DNA of 64,000 nt, from positions 1-64,000 of the forward strand of contig CACEMG010000004.1 of the NCBI GenBank assembly GCA_902560565.1, given 5' to 3'. The position numbers and the translations under genes are program-made. Under the pieces are notes generated by a model. That model was not told the DNA's origin and ran no database searches. It worked only from the letters and a program-made list of their open reading frames with translations. This DNA comes from an uncultured Pelagibacteraceae bacterium (GTDB lineage Bacteria; Pseudomonadota; Alphaproteobacteria; Pelagibacterales; Pelagibacteraceae). This document shows, piece after piece, positions 52,800 through 63,078 of this stretch (positions are counted from its first letter, which is position 1; every line of letters starts with the position of its first letter).

Positions 52800-55700
52800 A
52801 TGTTTATAACTGATTTAAGTATAAGAAGGCCGGTAGTCTCTTGGGTAATGTCTCTTATATTGGTTTTATTTGGCATATTTGTATTTTGGAAATTGCCTGT
52901 AAGAGAATTACCATCAGGTCTTCAGCCACCAGTTGTTCAGATAAAAGTGGATTACAAATCAGCATCAGCACCGATAATTGATCAAGAGGTTACTCAAGTT
53001 TTAGAAGATGTAATTGGTGGAGCAGAAGGTATTAAAAATATTGACTCAGTGTCTGAAAATGGAAGGAGTACAATTAGTATTGAGTTTGATACAGAAATGG
53101 ATTTAGACAATGCTGCAAATGATATACGAGAAAGAGTAGCTAGAGTTGCAGATAATTTACCCAATGAGGCAGAGGCTCCACAAATATTAAAACAGGCTGC
53201 GGGTTTTACGACAACTATGTGGATAGCGCTTTCTTCTCCCTCATGGAGTGATTTGGAATTGGGAGATTACGCAGAGAGATATTTAGTTGATAGATTTTCA
53301 AGTATTAAAAATGTTGGAAGAATTTTAGTAGGTGGTCTAAGGGAATTAAGTGTCAGGATTTGGATAGATCCAATAAAATTAGCTGCTAATGATTTAACCA
53401 TTCAAGAATTAGAAAATGCACTCAGAAGCGAAAATGTTAGTCTTCCAGCTGGAACTTTAGAAGCAACTAATGTTGATCTTACTCTAAATCTAGACAAATC
53501 TTATACAACTATTGACCAACTAAAAAGCTTGCCCTTAAAAAAGAACAAAGACAACATAGTAAAATTGTCTGATGTTGCTGAGGTTGAATTTGGCCCTGTT
53601 TCAGAAAAAACATTATTTAAGGCACAAAGAAAAGATAATCTTAACTTAAAAACAGTAGGTATAGGTATTTATGCTAGAAGTGGGGCATCAACTGTCGAAC
53701 TGTCAAAAGATATCAAAAAAAAGCTAAAAGAAGTTAGAAAGTCTTTGCCGAATGGATTAAATATAGAAGTTGCATTTAATAGAGCAAACTATGTCGGAGC
53801 AGCAATTAATGAAGTATACAAAACTCTTTTCATAGCTTTTATATTAGTAGTAATCATTATTTATTTGTTTCTTGGAAATTTAAAAGCAGTGATAGTACCA
53901 GCAGTTGCGCTTCCCGTTAGTCTAATCGCATCTTTTTTAGGAATTTATATTTTTGATCTATCAATAAATATATTTGTTCTTTTGTCTTTTATTTTAGCTA
54001 TTGGAATAATTACAGATGACTCGGTCATTATGACAGACGCAATTTATAGAAGAATTGAAAATGGTGAAAAACCCCTTGTAGCAGCTTATAGAGGATCAAA
54101 GCAAATAACATTTGCAATTATTGCAACTACTCTGATATTGGTTGCAGTATTTTTACCGCTAATTTTCATAAAGGGAATTTCTGGAACCTTATTCAGAGAA
54201 ACCGCGATTGCATTATCTTTTTCTGTAGTTATTTCATCGTTTGTTGCACTAACCTTATCTCCAATGCTTGGAAGTAGATTTTTAACACTAAAAACTAAAC
54301 AAAATAAAATTATAAGTAAATTTAATTATTTTTTTAAATCATTTCTAAAATTTTATAAAGAAAGTCTTAATTATTTTCTCGATAAACAAAGACTAATAAT
54401 TTCATTTATGATTTTAGTAATTATTTCTTCAGTATTATTATTTAATTTTTCAAAAAAGGAACTGCTTCCTCTTGAAGATAGGGGGGCATATTTGGTAATC
54501 GGAATGACTGACGAAGGAAGCTCATTTGAGTACACGCAAGAAAGAGCACAAGAAATAGAGTCTAAATTAATTCCTCTATTGCAGGAAGAAAATAGCCCGT
54601 ATAGAAGATTTATAATGCGAGTTCCAGGTTTTGGTAGATCAAGTAATTCGTTTAATACTTTTATAATAATAGCTTTACTTAATCATTGGGATGATAGAAG
54701 TAAAAATACACAATCAGTTATGAGAGAAGCTATAGGAAAAATAGTAACTAATCCACAAGCGATTGCTTTTCCTATTTCACCACAATCAATAAGAGTTTCA
54801 AATTATAACAAACCAGTTCAAATGGTAATTTTAGGATCATCTTATGAGGAACTTGAGCAAATTCAGAATAACTTAATATCGGAATTAAGAAAAAATAAAA
54901 ATTTGTCAAGAATTGAGTCAGATTATTCTAAAAATAAACCAGAGGTAAAATTAATTATCAACAAAAATAAAGCAAAAGATTTAGGGATATCAACAGACCA
55001 AATAGGCAAGACTTTGGAAACTCTTTATGGTGGAAAAACTGTTACAACGTTTAATAAACTTGGAAAAGAATATCCAATTATAGTACAAAAATATTTGTCA
55101 GATAGAAGAAGTAAAGAAAGTTTAGCAAAAATTTTTGTAAGATCTGAAAATAGCTCAAAACTTATATCACTGGCAAATTTAGTTGATTTTAAGGAAGAAG
55201 GATCAGCCAAAATTCTTTCAAGATATAACAGACAAAGAGCAGTAACTATATCTGCTAATATAAACGAAGGATATTCATTAAGTGAAGCAATAAGATATTT
55301 AGAAAAAACTATGGAAAATGTTTCACCCCAGAATCAGATTTCCTGGAAGGGAAAATCTGAAGAGTTAAAAGAAACCTCAAATGAATTGTTTATAATATTT
55401 GCTTTAGCATTAATAACTGCTTATTTAGTTATGGCAGCTACTTTTAACTCATTTATTCACCCATTTATAATAATAATGACTGTCCCGCTAGCTGTATTTG
55501 GTGGATTGGTTTTCATTCTTTTTTTAAATAGTTCAATCAATATTTTTTCACAAATTGCTCTTGTTATTCTCATTGGTATATCTACAAAAAATAGTATCTT
55601 AATTGTAGATTTTGCAAATCAACTTAGAGCATCTGGAAAAAATATTGATAATGCAATAAAGGAGGCGTGCGATATGAGATTCAGACCTATTATAATGACA

Positions 55701-55922
55701 TCTCTTAGTACAATGATAGCAATGGTTCCTTTAGTAATTGGAAATATTGGACCTGGGGCCGGTGAAGGCTCTAGACTTGCTGTTGGGTCTACTATTTTAG
55801 GAGGTATGATTATATCAACATTTTTTACACTATATGTAACTCCAACCATGTACTTGATGTTAGCAAAGAATACTAAACGAATTGATGCTATTGATATTGA
55901 ATTAAAGAAGCAACTTAATTAA
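52800..55922 (+). CDS. RND efflux permease (HAE1-like)
   Basis: A 1040-residue inner-membrane proton-driven transporter with 12 helices and two large periplasmic loops. The proton relay is in IGIITDDSVIMTDAI (DD in helix 4, about residues 405-420) and the lysine of ISTKNSILIVDFA (helix 10, about 925-937). The N-terminus MFITDLSIRRPVVSWVMSLIL (quoted in part) is typical of the HAE1 group. No outer-membrane factor gene is in the operon or window. Substrate unknown. Confidence 0.95.
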   Translation: MFITDLSIRRPVVSWVMSLILVLFGIFVFWKLPVRELPSGLQPPVVQIKVDYKSASAPIIDQEVTQVLEDVIGGAEGIKNIDSVSENGRSTISIEFDTEMDLDNAANDIRERVARVADNLPNEAEAPQILKQAAGFTTTMWIALSSPSWSDLELGDYAERYLVDRFSSIKNVGRILVGGLRELSVRIWIDPIKLAANDLTIQELENALRSENVSLPAGTLEATNVDLTLNLDKSYTTIDQLKSLPLKKNKDNIVKLSDVAEVEFGPVSEKTLFKAQRKDNLNLKTVGIGIYARSGASTVELSKDIKKKLKEVRKSLPNGLNIEVAFNRANYVGAAINEVYKTLFIAFILVVIIIYLFLGNLKAVIVPAVALPVSLIASFLGIYIFDLSINIFVLLSFILAIGIITDDSVIMTDAIYRRIENGEKPLVAAYRGSKQITFAIIATTLILVAVFLPLIFIKGISGTLFRETAIALSFSVVISSFVALTLSPMLGSRFLTLKTKQNKIISKFNYFFKSFLKFYKESLNYFLDKQRLIISFMILVIISSVLLFNFSKKELLPLEDRGAYLVIGMTDEGSSFEYTQERAQEIESKLIPLLQEENSPYRRFIMRVPGFGRSSNSFNTFIIIALLNHWDDRSKNTQSVMREAIGKIVTNPQAIAFPISPQSIRVSNYNKPVQMVILGSSYEELEQIQNNLISELRKNKNLSRIESDYSKNKPEVKLIINKNKAKDLGISTDQIGKTLETLYGGKTVTTFNKLGKEYPIIVQKYLSDRRSKESLAKIFVRSENSSKLISLANLVDFKEEGSAKILSRYNRQRAVTISANINEGYSLSEAIRYLEKTMENVSPQNQISWKGKSEELKETSNELFIIFALALITAYLVMAATFNSFIHPFIIIMTVPLAVFGGLVFILFLNSSINIFSQIALVILIGISTKNSILIVDFANQLRASGKNIDNAIKEACDMRFRPIIMTSLSTMIAMVPLVIGNIGPGAGEGSRLAVGSTILGGMIISTFFTLYVTPTMYLMLAKNTKRIDAIDIELKKQLN

Positions 55923-56518
55923 AAAATAATATATTTTCTTGTTTTAAGAGAATTTTGGCAACTTAACAATTGTGATTTATATTTTTTAGACTGTGTTTGT
56001 ACCTTCTTGGCTAAAGATATAACTTTTGAATTTTTTTTATAGTTTTTATAGTTTCCCCAACCCTCATGATAAGCAATATACTGTCTAAATGCATCTTTTT
56101 TTGAAATTTTTAATATTTTTTCGGTTTTATTGATGTACCATCCTATAAAATCTACACTATCTTTGAATCTAGTCCTTGTTGCCAAAGGATTGTTTGTTTC
56201 TTGTTTATATTGTTTCCATGTTCCTTTAACTGCTTGAGAATATCCAAAGGATGATGATGGTCTTTTATAAGGAATAACTTTGAAAATTTTATTTCTTTTT
56301 GGTTTTGCAAGCCAGTCAAAATTAGACTCCATTTTAATAATAGCAAGCTGTAAGTATATTGGAGTTCCCCATTTTTTTTCAGTATTTTTCGCATGCTTGT
56401 ACCAAAGATATCTTTCAGAAAATATGGAACAACCATCTGCAGTATTTTTAGGAATAGATGAGCAAGAAAAAAGAAATAAACAGAGCACTAAAATTAAAAT
56501 ATTATTTTTTTTTTTCAT
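55919..56518 (-). CDS. Lytic transglycosylase-like lipoprotein (SLT fold)
   Basis: A 199-residue lipoprotein. MKKKNNILILVLCLFLFSCSS is a lipobox signal peptide, so I use the ATG at 56518 rather than the track start at 56545. The catalytic glutamate is in IIKMESNFDWLAKP (about residue 64), and SSFGYSQAVKGTWKQY (about 88-103) is the GYSQ motif of SLT enzymes. YHEGWGNYKN comes near the end. It probably cleaves peptidoglycan in the periplasm. It overlaps the nuclease gene by 17 bases. Confidence 0.88.
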   Translation of the reverse strand: MKKKNNILILVLCLFLFSCSSIPKNTADGCSIFSERYLWYKHAKNTEKKWGTPIYLQLAIIKMESNFDWLAKPKRNKIFKVIPYKRPSSSFGYSQAVKGTWKQYKQETNNPLATRTRFKDSVDFIGWYINKTEKILKISKKDAFRQYIAYHEGWGNYKNYKKNSKVISLAKKVQTQSKKYKSQLLSCQNSLKTRKYIIF

Positions 56519-57011
56519 TTTTTCTCCAATTCCATGGTTTTTCAAATGTACCCTGCCATAAACCTAATTTATCTCTTGCTGCCTCTTTTTCTTGAAGAAT
56601 ATATTTTTTTGAGTACCTAACATAAGCTAAGGCATGTCCATTTCTAACAAGCCAAGAATTAATATTTAATTTATTCTTATAACAAGTTGCAAGCTTCCTT
56701 TTGTATCTATCTACATTTTCTATTTTACATAATATTAACTCGTTTTTTAATAATTTTTTCAGTTTTTTTGTAGAGATTTTCCCGCATGGGTATTTTTTAT
56801 GAAAAGATAAAAATTGAATGCTTAGAAAAATCTTTTTACATGATTGGTTTGTCTCAGGTGCATCAATACCAGATAATCTAATTTTGTTATTTTTAATTTT
56901 AATTGTATCACCATCAATCACTAAAGCCCTTCCTTCAATTACTTCAGCATAAGCATTGAGCGAGACAAAAAATAATAAAAGTAAAAAAACTTTAAATTTT
57001 TTTTTTAACAT
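56502..57011 (-). CDS. Secreted thermonuclease-like protein (SNase fold)
   Basis: A 169-residue exported nuclease with signal peptide MLKKKFKVFLLLLFFVSLNAYA. The OB-fold active site is VIDGDTIKIKNNKIRLSGID (quoted in part; Asp about 36 and Arg about 47), with DAPETNQ after it and YKRKLATCY (about 105-113) as the second arginine region. It probably degrades nucleic acids in the periplasm, which could serve phosphorus or purine scavenging. It overlaps the VanZ gene by 20 bases and the transglycosylase gene by 17. Confidence 0.92.
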   Translation of the reverse strand: MLKKKFKVFLLLLFFVSLNAYAEVIEGRALVIDGDTIKIKNNKIRLSGIDAPETNQSCKKIFLSIQFLSFHKKYPCGKISTKKLKKLLKNELILCKIENVDRYKRKLATCYKNKLNINSWLVRNGHALAYVRYSKKYILQEKEAARDKLGLWQGTFEKPWNWRKNEKKK

Positions 57012-57378
57012 AAGAAAAACATAAAAATAATATTAATGATATTAATACACCCAATACATTCCCATATAAATCAGAAATCTGGAAACTTCTATTTGGTACT
57101 AATATGTGAAGTATCTCAAATAAAAAGGATATTAAAAAAAAATAAGTAAGAATAATTTTCTTTTTTTTTTCAAAAAAAAGTAAAAATCCGAAAAATGAAA
57201 GAAACAAAAAAGCATAAACATGATTAGATGAGAAATTTAATAATAAGAGATTAAAGTCATCTGTTAGCTGAGGTTGTCGATTTAAGTCTTTATATATTAT
57301 AAAACCCAATATACTTCCCGGGTATAAGTAGAAAATTGCAAATAGTGTATTTATTAAATAAAATAATGATTTAAACAT
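56992..57378 (-). CDS. VanZ-like family protein
   Basis: A 128-residue protein with four membrane helices. FEILHILVPNRSFQISDLYGNVLGVLIS (quoted in part) near residues 85-112 is the VanZ-like motif with conserved polar residues in the last helix. The family role is unknown. It starts 32 bases from the divergent gpmA start and overlaps the nuclease gene. Confidence 0.85.
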   Translation of the reverse strand: MFKSLFYLINTLFAIFYLYPGSILGFIIYKDLNRQPQLTDDFNLLLLNFSSNHVYAFLFLSFFGFLLFFEKKKKIILTYFFLISFLFEILHILVPNRSFQISDLYGNVLGVLISLILFLCFSYVKKKI

Positions 57379-57409
57379 GATACAATTTTCTTATATTTAA
57401 ATTTTTTAT

Positions 57410-58126
57410 ATGAGTCATTTATTTTTAGTAAGACACGGACAAAGTGAATGGAATTTGCAAAAAAAATTCACTGGGTGGGTAGATGTGGATTTAACGCCAC
57501 ATGGAAAATTAGAAGCTTGTAAAGCTGGAGAAGCAATAAAATCAACAAATGTTAAAATTGACTTATTTTTCAGCTCTTACCAATTAAGAGCAATAAATAC
57601 ATTAAAGTTAATAAAAAACACAATAAGAAATAATTCAGAATTCACAAAAGCTTGGGAACTTAATGAGAGACACTATGGATCACTTACAGGTTTGAATAAA
57701 GAGGAAATGATAAATAAACTTGGAGAAAAAAAAATTCACGAGTTTAGGCGATCATGGGATATTAGGCCTGACCCATTAAACCAAAATAGTCCTTACCATC
57801 CAATTAACATAGACATTTATAAAAATATTCCAAAAGAAAATATTCCAGATACAGAGTCTCTTAAAGATACTTATAGTAGAGTGATTAATTATTTTACTAA
57901 AAAAATTAATATCGAAATAAAAAATGAAAAAAATATTCTTATATCGGCACATGGAAATTCAGTAAGAGCGCTTTGTAAGTTTTTATTCAAATTAGATGAA
58001 AAACAGATTCCCAAGCTTGAAATACCTACTGGAAATCCTCTTCATATTGAATTAGATCAAAAATTAAAGATTATTATGTGCAGATATCTTGATCAAGATA
58101 GAGCTCAGGACTTATTGGTTTTTTAA
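57410..58126 (+). CDS. gpmA: 2,3-bisphosphoglycerate-dependent phosphoglycerate mutase
   Basis: A 238-residue glycolytic enzyme interconverting 3- and 2-phosphoglycerate. The phosphohistidine is in LVRHGQSEWN (about residues 6-15), FTGWVDVDLTPHG (about 20-32) and NERHYGSLTGLNKEE (about 85-99) follow, and the second histidine is in SAHGNSVRAL (about 182-191). Length is typical. It overlaps the nucleotidyltransferase gene by 15 bases tail to tail. Confidence 0.96.
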   Translation: MSHLFLVRHGQSEWNLQKKFTGWVDVDLTPHGKLEACKAGEAIKSTNVKIDLFFSSYQLRAINTLKLIKNTIRNNSEFTKAWELNERHYGSLTGLNKEEMINKLGEKKIHEFRRSWDIRPDPLNQNSPYHPINIDIYKNIPKENIPDTESLKDTYSRVINYFTKKINIEIKNEKNILISAHGNSVRALCKFLFKLDEKQIPKLEIPTGNPLHIELDQKLKIIMCRYLDQDRAQDLLVF

Positions 58127-58804
58127 TATTTTATTATAAATCATTAAATCTGTTGTATGTAAAAATTTAAGATTGCTCTCATAACCAAAAAGTTGAGACT
58201 GATTCATTTGATTAGTCCATATTTCATTCATCGAGAATTTTTTTTTTGTGGTTTGAGAAAAAATATTTCTATTAATAATTTGACATCCGGTATATATAAA
58301 TTTTTTATTATTATCTTTTATAAGTTTCTCGTTAACTAAATTAAAATCACCTTGTAATCTTTTATCAAAACTTAGGTCTTTATGAACAACTAGTAAAATA
58401 TTATTTATTTTTTTCGTAAAATAAAAATTAGTCATTTCTAATATGTATTTATTATAGCTCTCATTCCATATAGTGTCGGGGTTAAAAACTAAAAAATTTT
58501 CCTCGTTTGAGTTTTTTATCATATTAGTAATGCCACCTCCTGTATCAAGAATTTCATTACCATCTTCTATTAATTCAATATCTATATTTGTATTCAATTG
58601 CTTTACAAATTTTTTTATCTCGTCTGAGAGGTAAAAAATGTTAATCTTAATTTTTTTTATTTTAAGTTGTTCAATTAATTTAATTGTTTTTTCTAATAGT
58701 GTTGTCTCTCCAATTTTCAACAAAGGTTTAGGTTCTGTTTTAGTTAAGGGAAGTAACCTTTTTCCAAAACCTGCACATAATATGAGTGCTGTATTAATTT
58801 GCAT
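58112..58804 (-). CDS. murU: MurU-like nucleotidyltransferase (MurNAc-1-phosphate uridylyltransferase)
   Basis: A 230-residue sugar nucleotidyltransferase. The signature is LCAGFGKRLLPLTKTEPKPL (about residues 9-28) with the metal aspartate in FNPDTIWN (about 103-110). Its partner gene immediately upstream encodes an AmgK-type kinase, the pair that in pseudomonads recycles MurNAc to UDP-MurNAc. It overlaps that gene by 11 bases. Context supports MurU; the sequence alone would also fit a mannose or glucose-1-phosphate enzyme. Confidence 0.85.
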   Translation of the reverse strand: MQINTALILCAGFGKRLLPLTKTEPKPLLKIGETTLLEKTIKLIEQLKIKKIKINIFYLSDEIKKFVKQLNTNIDIELIEDGNEILDTGGGITNMIKNSNEENFLVFNPDTIWNESYNKYILEMTNFYFTKKINNILLVVHKDLSFDKRLQGDFNLVNEKLIKDNNKKFIYTGCQIINRNIFSQTTKKKFSMNEIWTNQMNQSQLFGYESNLKFLHTTDLMIYNKILKNQ

Positions 58805-60236
58805 TTTTTTTTCTTAGTTTAGCTGAAAAGTTTTTATTTAAATACAATTTAAGATCTTTAAAAACTGGTTTATTTTTAATTCGACTCTCTATTAATTTCC
58901 AAGCATATGGAATTAATTTTAAATATTGATTTTTTTGGTCTCTGAGGGAAAGTCTAGTAAAAATTCCTATAATTTTTAAATTTCTTAGTACAGATAAAAT
59001 ACAAAAGTCATTTACAAATTCTATTTTATTAATTTTGTTTTTATTATTTTTAATATAGTAACTTAGGAGTTTTGCTTTAAGTTTTCTGCTAGTTTGAAAT
59101 CTTACATCATCTATTAAAGAAGCCAAATCATAAGCTTTATTGCCTATAACTGCATCTTGCGAATCTAAAATACCATATGAGTTTTTGCATGGAATTATAT
59201 TAGATATATGAAAATCTCTATGTACAAATGTATCATTTTTTAAAATTATTTTTTTAATTAAGGATTTAATTATTTTTTTTAAGCGTTTATTAATTTTTTT
59301 AACATCTCTCCTATTTTTATTAGCAACTACATACCAATCACAAAAAAGTTTTGCCTCATTAAAAATTTTCACATTTGTGTATACAGGGACTTTATAGTAT
59401 TCACCCATAAAATTTTTTATCTTTTTTGTTTTAATCTTCTGAATTTTGAGCAATGATAATATTATGTCTTTGTAAATTTTTAGATTTTTATGACTATTTT
59501 TTTTTGAAAAAACGTCAAAAATTGTTTTATAACCTAGATCTTCTATTTCTATAAAATTATTTTTATAGTTTTGGTAATAAAGCTTTGGGGCAATAATTTT
59601 ATTTTTAATTAAATTTTTATTAATAGCATCGTAATCCAAAAGATTTTTTTTCTTATCTTTTTTACAATAAACAATAATAGAACTTTTTTTACCTTTGGAT
59701 TTTCTAAAAAATGTTCTAAATGAAGCATCTCCCTTAATCTGAGTATATTTATTTTCTCCAGGATATTCTTTGATTTCTAAGTTAAATATTATTTTTTTTA
59801 TTTCTATAAATCTTTTATTTGTATTTTTGTTTAATTTAAAAAAAAGTTCATATCTATTCTTAGGCTTGGATATAATTTTTTCAGGCCATTCGACTAAAGT
59901 AAGTTTGCTTTTGTAGTCATTAAATAAACCAGTATTTTGAAGATCTTTTGTCTTTTCTATTCTGAAGAGATCAAAATGATTTACAATCAAATTTTTTATC
60001 TGATACTCATTCATAATATTGAAAGTTGGACTGGTAACTTCGCTTAAGGATTTCCTCGATCTTAATTGCAAGTAATTTATAAGATATCTAACAAATGTAG
60101 TTTTTCCAGCTCCGATTTCTCCGTAAAGAAAGACGATGTCCCCTTTATTGAGAAATGTTGAAAAAATTTTAGCTAAAGAGGCTGTTTTGTTTTCTTTAGA
60201 TATATCAATCTTGCTACTGTTAGTAGCGATATGCAT
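58794..60236 (-). CDS. TsaE-AmgK fusion: t6A synthesis ATPase with sugar kinase
   Basis: A 480-residue two-domain protein. Residues about 1-155 are TsaE, the ATPase of the threonylcarbamoyladenosine tRNA-modification complex: Walker [14 protein letters not shown] (about 37-49), then [10 protein letters not shown] and LVEWPEKI. From about residue 160 begins a phosphotransferase of the AmgK type: DASFRTFFR near the start, catalytic loop [12 protein letters not shown] (about 340-351), metal motif ILDSQDAV (about 359). The kinase would make MurNAc/GlcNAc 1-phosphate for the MurU-like enzyme downstream. It overlaps ahcY by 17 bases. No stop or frameshift interrupts the fusion. Confidence 0.9.
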   Translation of the reverse strand: MHIATNSSKIDISKENKTASLAKIFSTFLNKGDIVFLYGEIGAGKTTFVRYLINYLQLRSRKSLSEVTSPTFNIMNEYQIKNLIVNHFDLFRIEKTKDLQNTGLFNDYKSKLTLVEWPEKIISKPKNRYELFFKLNKNTNKRFIEIKKIIFNLEIKEYPGENKYTQIKGDASFRTFFRKSKGKKSSIIVYCKKDKKKNLLDYDAINKNLIKNKIIAPKLYYQNYKNNFIEIEDLGYKTIFDVFSKKNSHKNLKIYKDIILSLLKIQKIKTKKIKNFMGEYYKVPVYTNVKIFNEAKLFCDWYVVANKNRRDVKKINKRLKKIIKSLIKKIILKNDTFVHRDFHISNIIPCKNSYGILDSQDAVIGNKAYDLASLIDDVRFQTSRKLKAKLLSYYIKNNKNKINKIEFVNDFCILSVLRNLKIIGIFTRLSLRDQKNQYLKLIPYAWKLIESRIKNKPVFKDLKLYLNKNFSAKLRKKNAN

Positions 60237-61506
60237 CTGGTTTGTATGGACCTTCTGGTTTTACACTAATGTAATCTGCTTGATCTTTAGATAAAGGTGT
60301 TAGTTTCGCTCCAACTTTTTCTAAGTGTAATCTAGCAACTTTTTCATCAAGATGTTTTGGTAAAACATAGACTTTCTTTTCGTATTTTTCTGAATTGTTC
60401 CACAATTCAATTTGTGCCGTAACTTGATTTGTAAAAGATGCACTCATTACAAAACTTGGATGGCCAGTTGCACATCCTAAATTTACTAATCTACCCTCTG
60501 CTAATAGAATTAATCTTTTATTATCTGGAAAAGTAATTTCATGAACTTGTGGTTTAATCTCGTCCCATTTATAATTCTTTAAAGCCTCAACTTGTATTTC
60601 ATTATCAAAGTGGCCAATATTACATAAAATTGATCTATCCTTCATAGCTCTCATGTGGTCAGCGGTAACTATATCTTTATTACCAGTAGCTGTAACGACA
60701 ATATCAGCTTGACCTATCATCTCATCCATAAGAACAACTTCGTATCCTTCCATTGCAGCTTGTAGTGCACAAATTGGGTCTGTCTCTGTTATCATTACTC
60801 TTGCACCACTTTGTCTTAAAGATGCAGCACTTCCTTTACCAACATCACCAAAGCCTGCAACGATCGCAACTTTTCCCGACATCATCACATCTGTAGCTCT
60901 CTTGATACCATCTACTAAACTTTCCCTACATCCATACAAGTTATCAAATTTTGATTTTGTGACTGAGTCATTTACATTTATAGCTGGCACCATCAGAGTT
61001 CCTTGCTCTTCCATTTTTTTGAGAGCTAAAACTCCAGTCGTTGTCTCTTCACTTAAACCTTTTATATCCTTTAATAATTCTTTATATTCTTTATGCATTA
61101 GTGCAGTTAGATCTCCACCATCATCTAATATCATATTAGGTTTCCAATCTTTTCTGCCTTCAATAGTTTGTTTTACACACCACCAATACTCTTCTTCTGT
61201 TTCACCTTTCCAAGCAAATACTGGAATACCAGCTTTTGCGATAGCTGCTGCTGCGTGATCTTGTGTAGAAAATATGTTACATGAAGACCATCTTACTTCG
61301 GCTCCAAGATCTACCAATGTTTCGATTAAAACTGCAGTTTGAATAGTCATATGAAGACAACCAAGAATCTTAGCGCCTTTTAAAGGGGATTTACCCTTAT
61401 ACTCTTTTCTCAGTGCCATTAAACCTGGCATCTCAGTCTCAGCTAAAGAAATTTCTTTTCTTCCGAAATCAGCTTGGGATATGTCTTTTACTTTATAATC
61501 TGGCAT
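60220..61506 (-). CDS. ahcY: Adenosylhomocysteinase
   Basis: A 428-residue NAD-dependent enzyme that hydrolyses S-adenosylhomocysteine to adenosine and homocysteine, relieving inhibition of methyltransferases. NAD-binding motif [16 protein letters not shown] (about residues 214-229), substrate region [16 protein letters not shown] (about 195-210) and the C-terminal YKPDAYRY are characteristic. The family start [15 protein letters not shown] (about 50-64) is present. No SAH or SAM riboswitch is visible in the 45 bases upstream. Confidence 0.98.
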   Translation of the reverse strand: MPDYKVKDISQADFGRKEISLAETEMPGLMALRKEYKGKSPLKGAKILGCLHMTIQTAVLIETLVDLGAEVRWSSCNIFSTQDHAAAAIAKAGIPVFAWKGETEEEYWWCVKQTIEGRKDWKPNMILDDGGDLTALMHKEYKELLKDIKGLSEETTTGVLALKKMEEQGTLMVPAINVNDSVTKSKFDNLYGCRESLVDGIKRATDVMMSGKVAIVAGFGDVGKGSAASLRQSGARVMITETDPICALQAAMEGYEVVLMDEMIGQADIVVTATGNKDIVTADHMRAMKDRSILCNIGHFDNEIQVEALKNYKWDEIKPQVHEITFPDNKRLILLAEGRLVNLGCATGHPSFVMSASFTNQVTAQIELWNNSEKYEKKVYVLPKHLDEKVARLHLEKVGAKLTPLSKDQADYISVKPEGPYKPDAYRY

Positions 61507-61551
61507 AAGAGCGATTTTGTAACAGTATAATTTTAAATAATCAACTTTTCA

Positions 61552-63075
61552 TTACGCTGAGGGGAAAATAATTTCAATTTTTGCACCCTTTCCCCTATTA
61601 TTGTTACTTGCGCTAATTGTACCACCATGAAGATCAATCAAATTTTTCACTATATTTAATCCAAGTCCAGAATGTTCTCCAAATTTTCCAGGTCTATTAC
61701 TGTAAAATCTCTTAAATATTTTTTTTGTATCATTTTCCTTAAAACCAGATCCTTCATCTAACACATCAAGCATTACCGAATTATTTTTTTTTGAGAGCTT
61801 TACTATGATTTTTTTATTATCTTCGCTAAATGAAATAGAATTTTCAAGTAAATTTGCTAAAATTTGTTCAATTCTGTTTTCAATTCCCATAATCTCAATC
61901 TTGTTTCCATTCTGGTTTGAATTTAGAGAAATTTTTATTCCTCTTTTGTTCATATATATACTATTAAAATCATCAACTACTGAGGTAACAATTGGTCTTA
62001 GATCAATTTTTTTCATCTGCTCTTTTGTAATTGCAACTTCATCTTTAAGCATTTGAGAATAATCAGTAATAAGTCTTTCTATACGTTCAACATCGTGACT
62101 TAAGATTTTAACAAGTTTATCTCTTTGGTTTTTATCATCTGTTTCTGAAATAATCTCAGATGCACTTTTAAGGGATGCAAGTGGATTTCGGATTTCATGA
62201 ACAAGATCAGTGGAAAAATTTTCAGCACTATCAGCTCGTTTTTGAAGCTCATGGGTCATGTCATCTAATGAGCTTGATAATACACCGAGCTCATCACCTC
62301 TTTTTTTTAAATTTTGTATATTTGTTTTTTTTTCACTTTTATCTTTAATAATTTTTGTATAATCGACAAGATTTTTAATTGGTTTTAAAAAATATCTATT
62401 TAATACAAAAGAAAAAACAAAAATAACTAATGTTACTAATATAGCTGTTCTAATAACAAAATTTTTTCTTTCATCTATAGCTGTTTTAATGTCGTTAGCG
62501 CGTTCAGCTACTAAAATATAACCAACATTTTCATCACTAATTATAAAATTTTTAAGAGTATTCAATATAAATTGATCATAATATTCTTCTGTATAAGTGA
62601 ATGGTTTTCCATATTCTTTTGAATTAAAATAATCTCTAGTAATATCACTTAAATTTTTCTGAACATTTTTTTTATTATTGCTTGATGCTTTTTCAATATC
62701 TGTATTAATATTATCAAATTCTATTTGATCAGTTCTTTGTGAAAAAGATCGTGGATCCAAGTCTAATGTATCAGTGTCTGCGATAACGTTATATTCAGTA
62801 TCTAGAAAAATTACTCTGTCTAAACTTTGAAATAAAAATCCTGTTGAAAATAAAAATCTTCTTAAATCTTCTTTATTAAAATTTATTTTCAATCTTTTAA
62901 TGTGATCAGTTGTATTATTAATTACAGCTATATGATTTGAAGTTTTTTTGTAAATTAAATTTGGCTTTGAAAAATTTAAATAAACTATTGTCAGGATTCC
63001 AATAACTATAAAAATAATAAGATTTACAAATAAAAATTTTTTTAAAATTGAGAAATTCTTTAATATAGAACCCAT
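61552..63075 (-). CDS. chvG: Sensor histidine kinase ChvG-like
   Basis: A 507-residue membrane sensor. Two membrane segments (about residues 13-31 and 205-222) enclose a periplasmic region of about 170 residues; a HAMP linker follows. The phosphorylated histidine is in DLVHEIRNPLASL (about 291), with N and G boxes in LLENSISFSE, DEGSGFKEND and HSGLGLNIVKNL. The alphaproteobacterial ChvG/ExoS family is recognised from the PLASLKSASE block and its adjacency to chvI. It probably responds to acid or envelope stress. Confidence 0.9.
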   Translation of the reverse strand: MGSILKNFSILKKFLFVNLIIFIVIGILTIVYLNFSKPNLIYKKTSNHIAVINNTTDHIKRLKINFNKEDLRRFLFSTGFLFQSLDRVIFLDTEYNVIADTDTLDLDPRSFSQRTDQIEFDNINTDIEKASSNNKKNVQKNLSDITRDYFNSKEYGKPFTYTEEYYDQFILNTLKNFIISDENVGYILVAERANDIKTAIDERKNFVIRTAILVTLVIFVFSFVLNRYFLKPIKNLVDYTKIIKDKSEKKTNIQNLKKRGDELGVLSSSLDDMTHELQKRADSAENFSTDLVHEIRNPLASLKSASEIISETDDKNQRDKLVKILSHDVERIERLITDYSQMLKDEVAITKEQMKKIDLRPIVTSVVDDFNSIYMNKRGIKISLNSNQNGNKIEIMGIENRIEQILANLLENSISFSEDNKKIIVKLSKKNNSVMLDVLDEGSGFKENDTKKIFKRFYSNRPGKFGEHSGLGLNIVKNLIDLHGGTISASNNNRGKGAKIEIIFPSA

Positions 63076-63078
63076 TAA

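Noticed and set aside
61507-61551. SAH or SAM riboswitch before ahcY
   Set aside because: Only 45 bases without the needed stems or conserved blocks.
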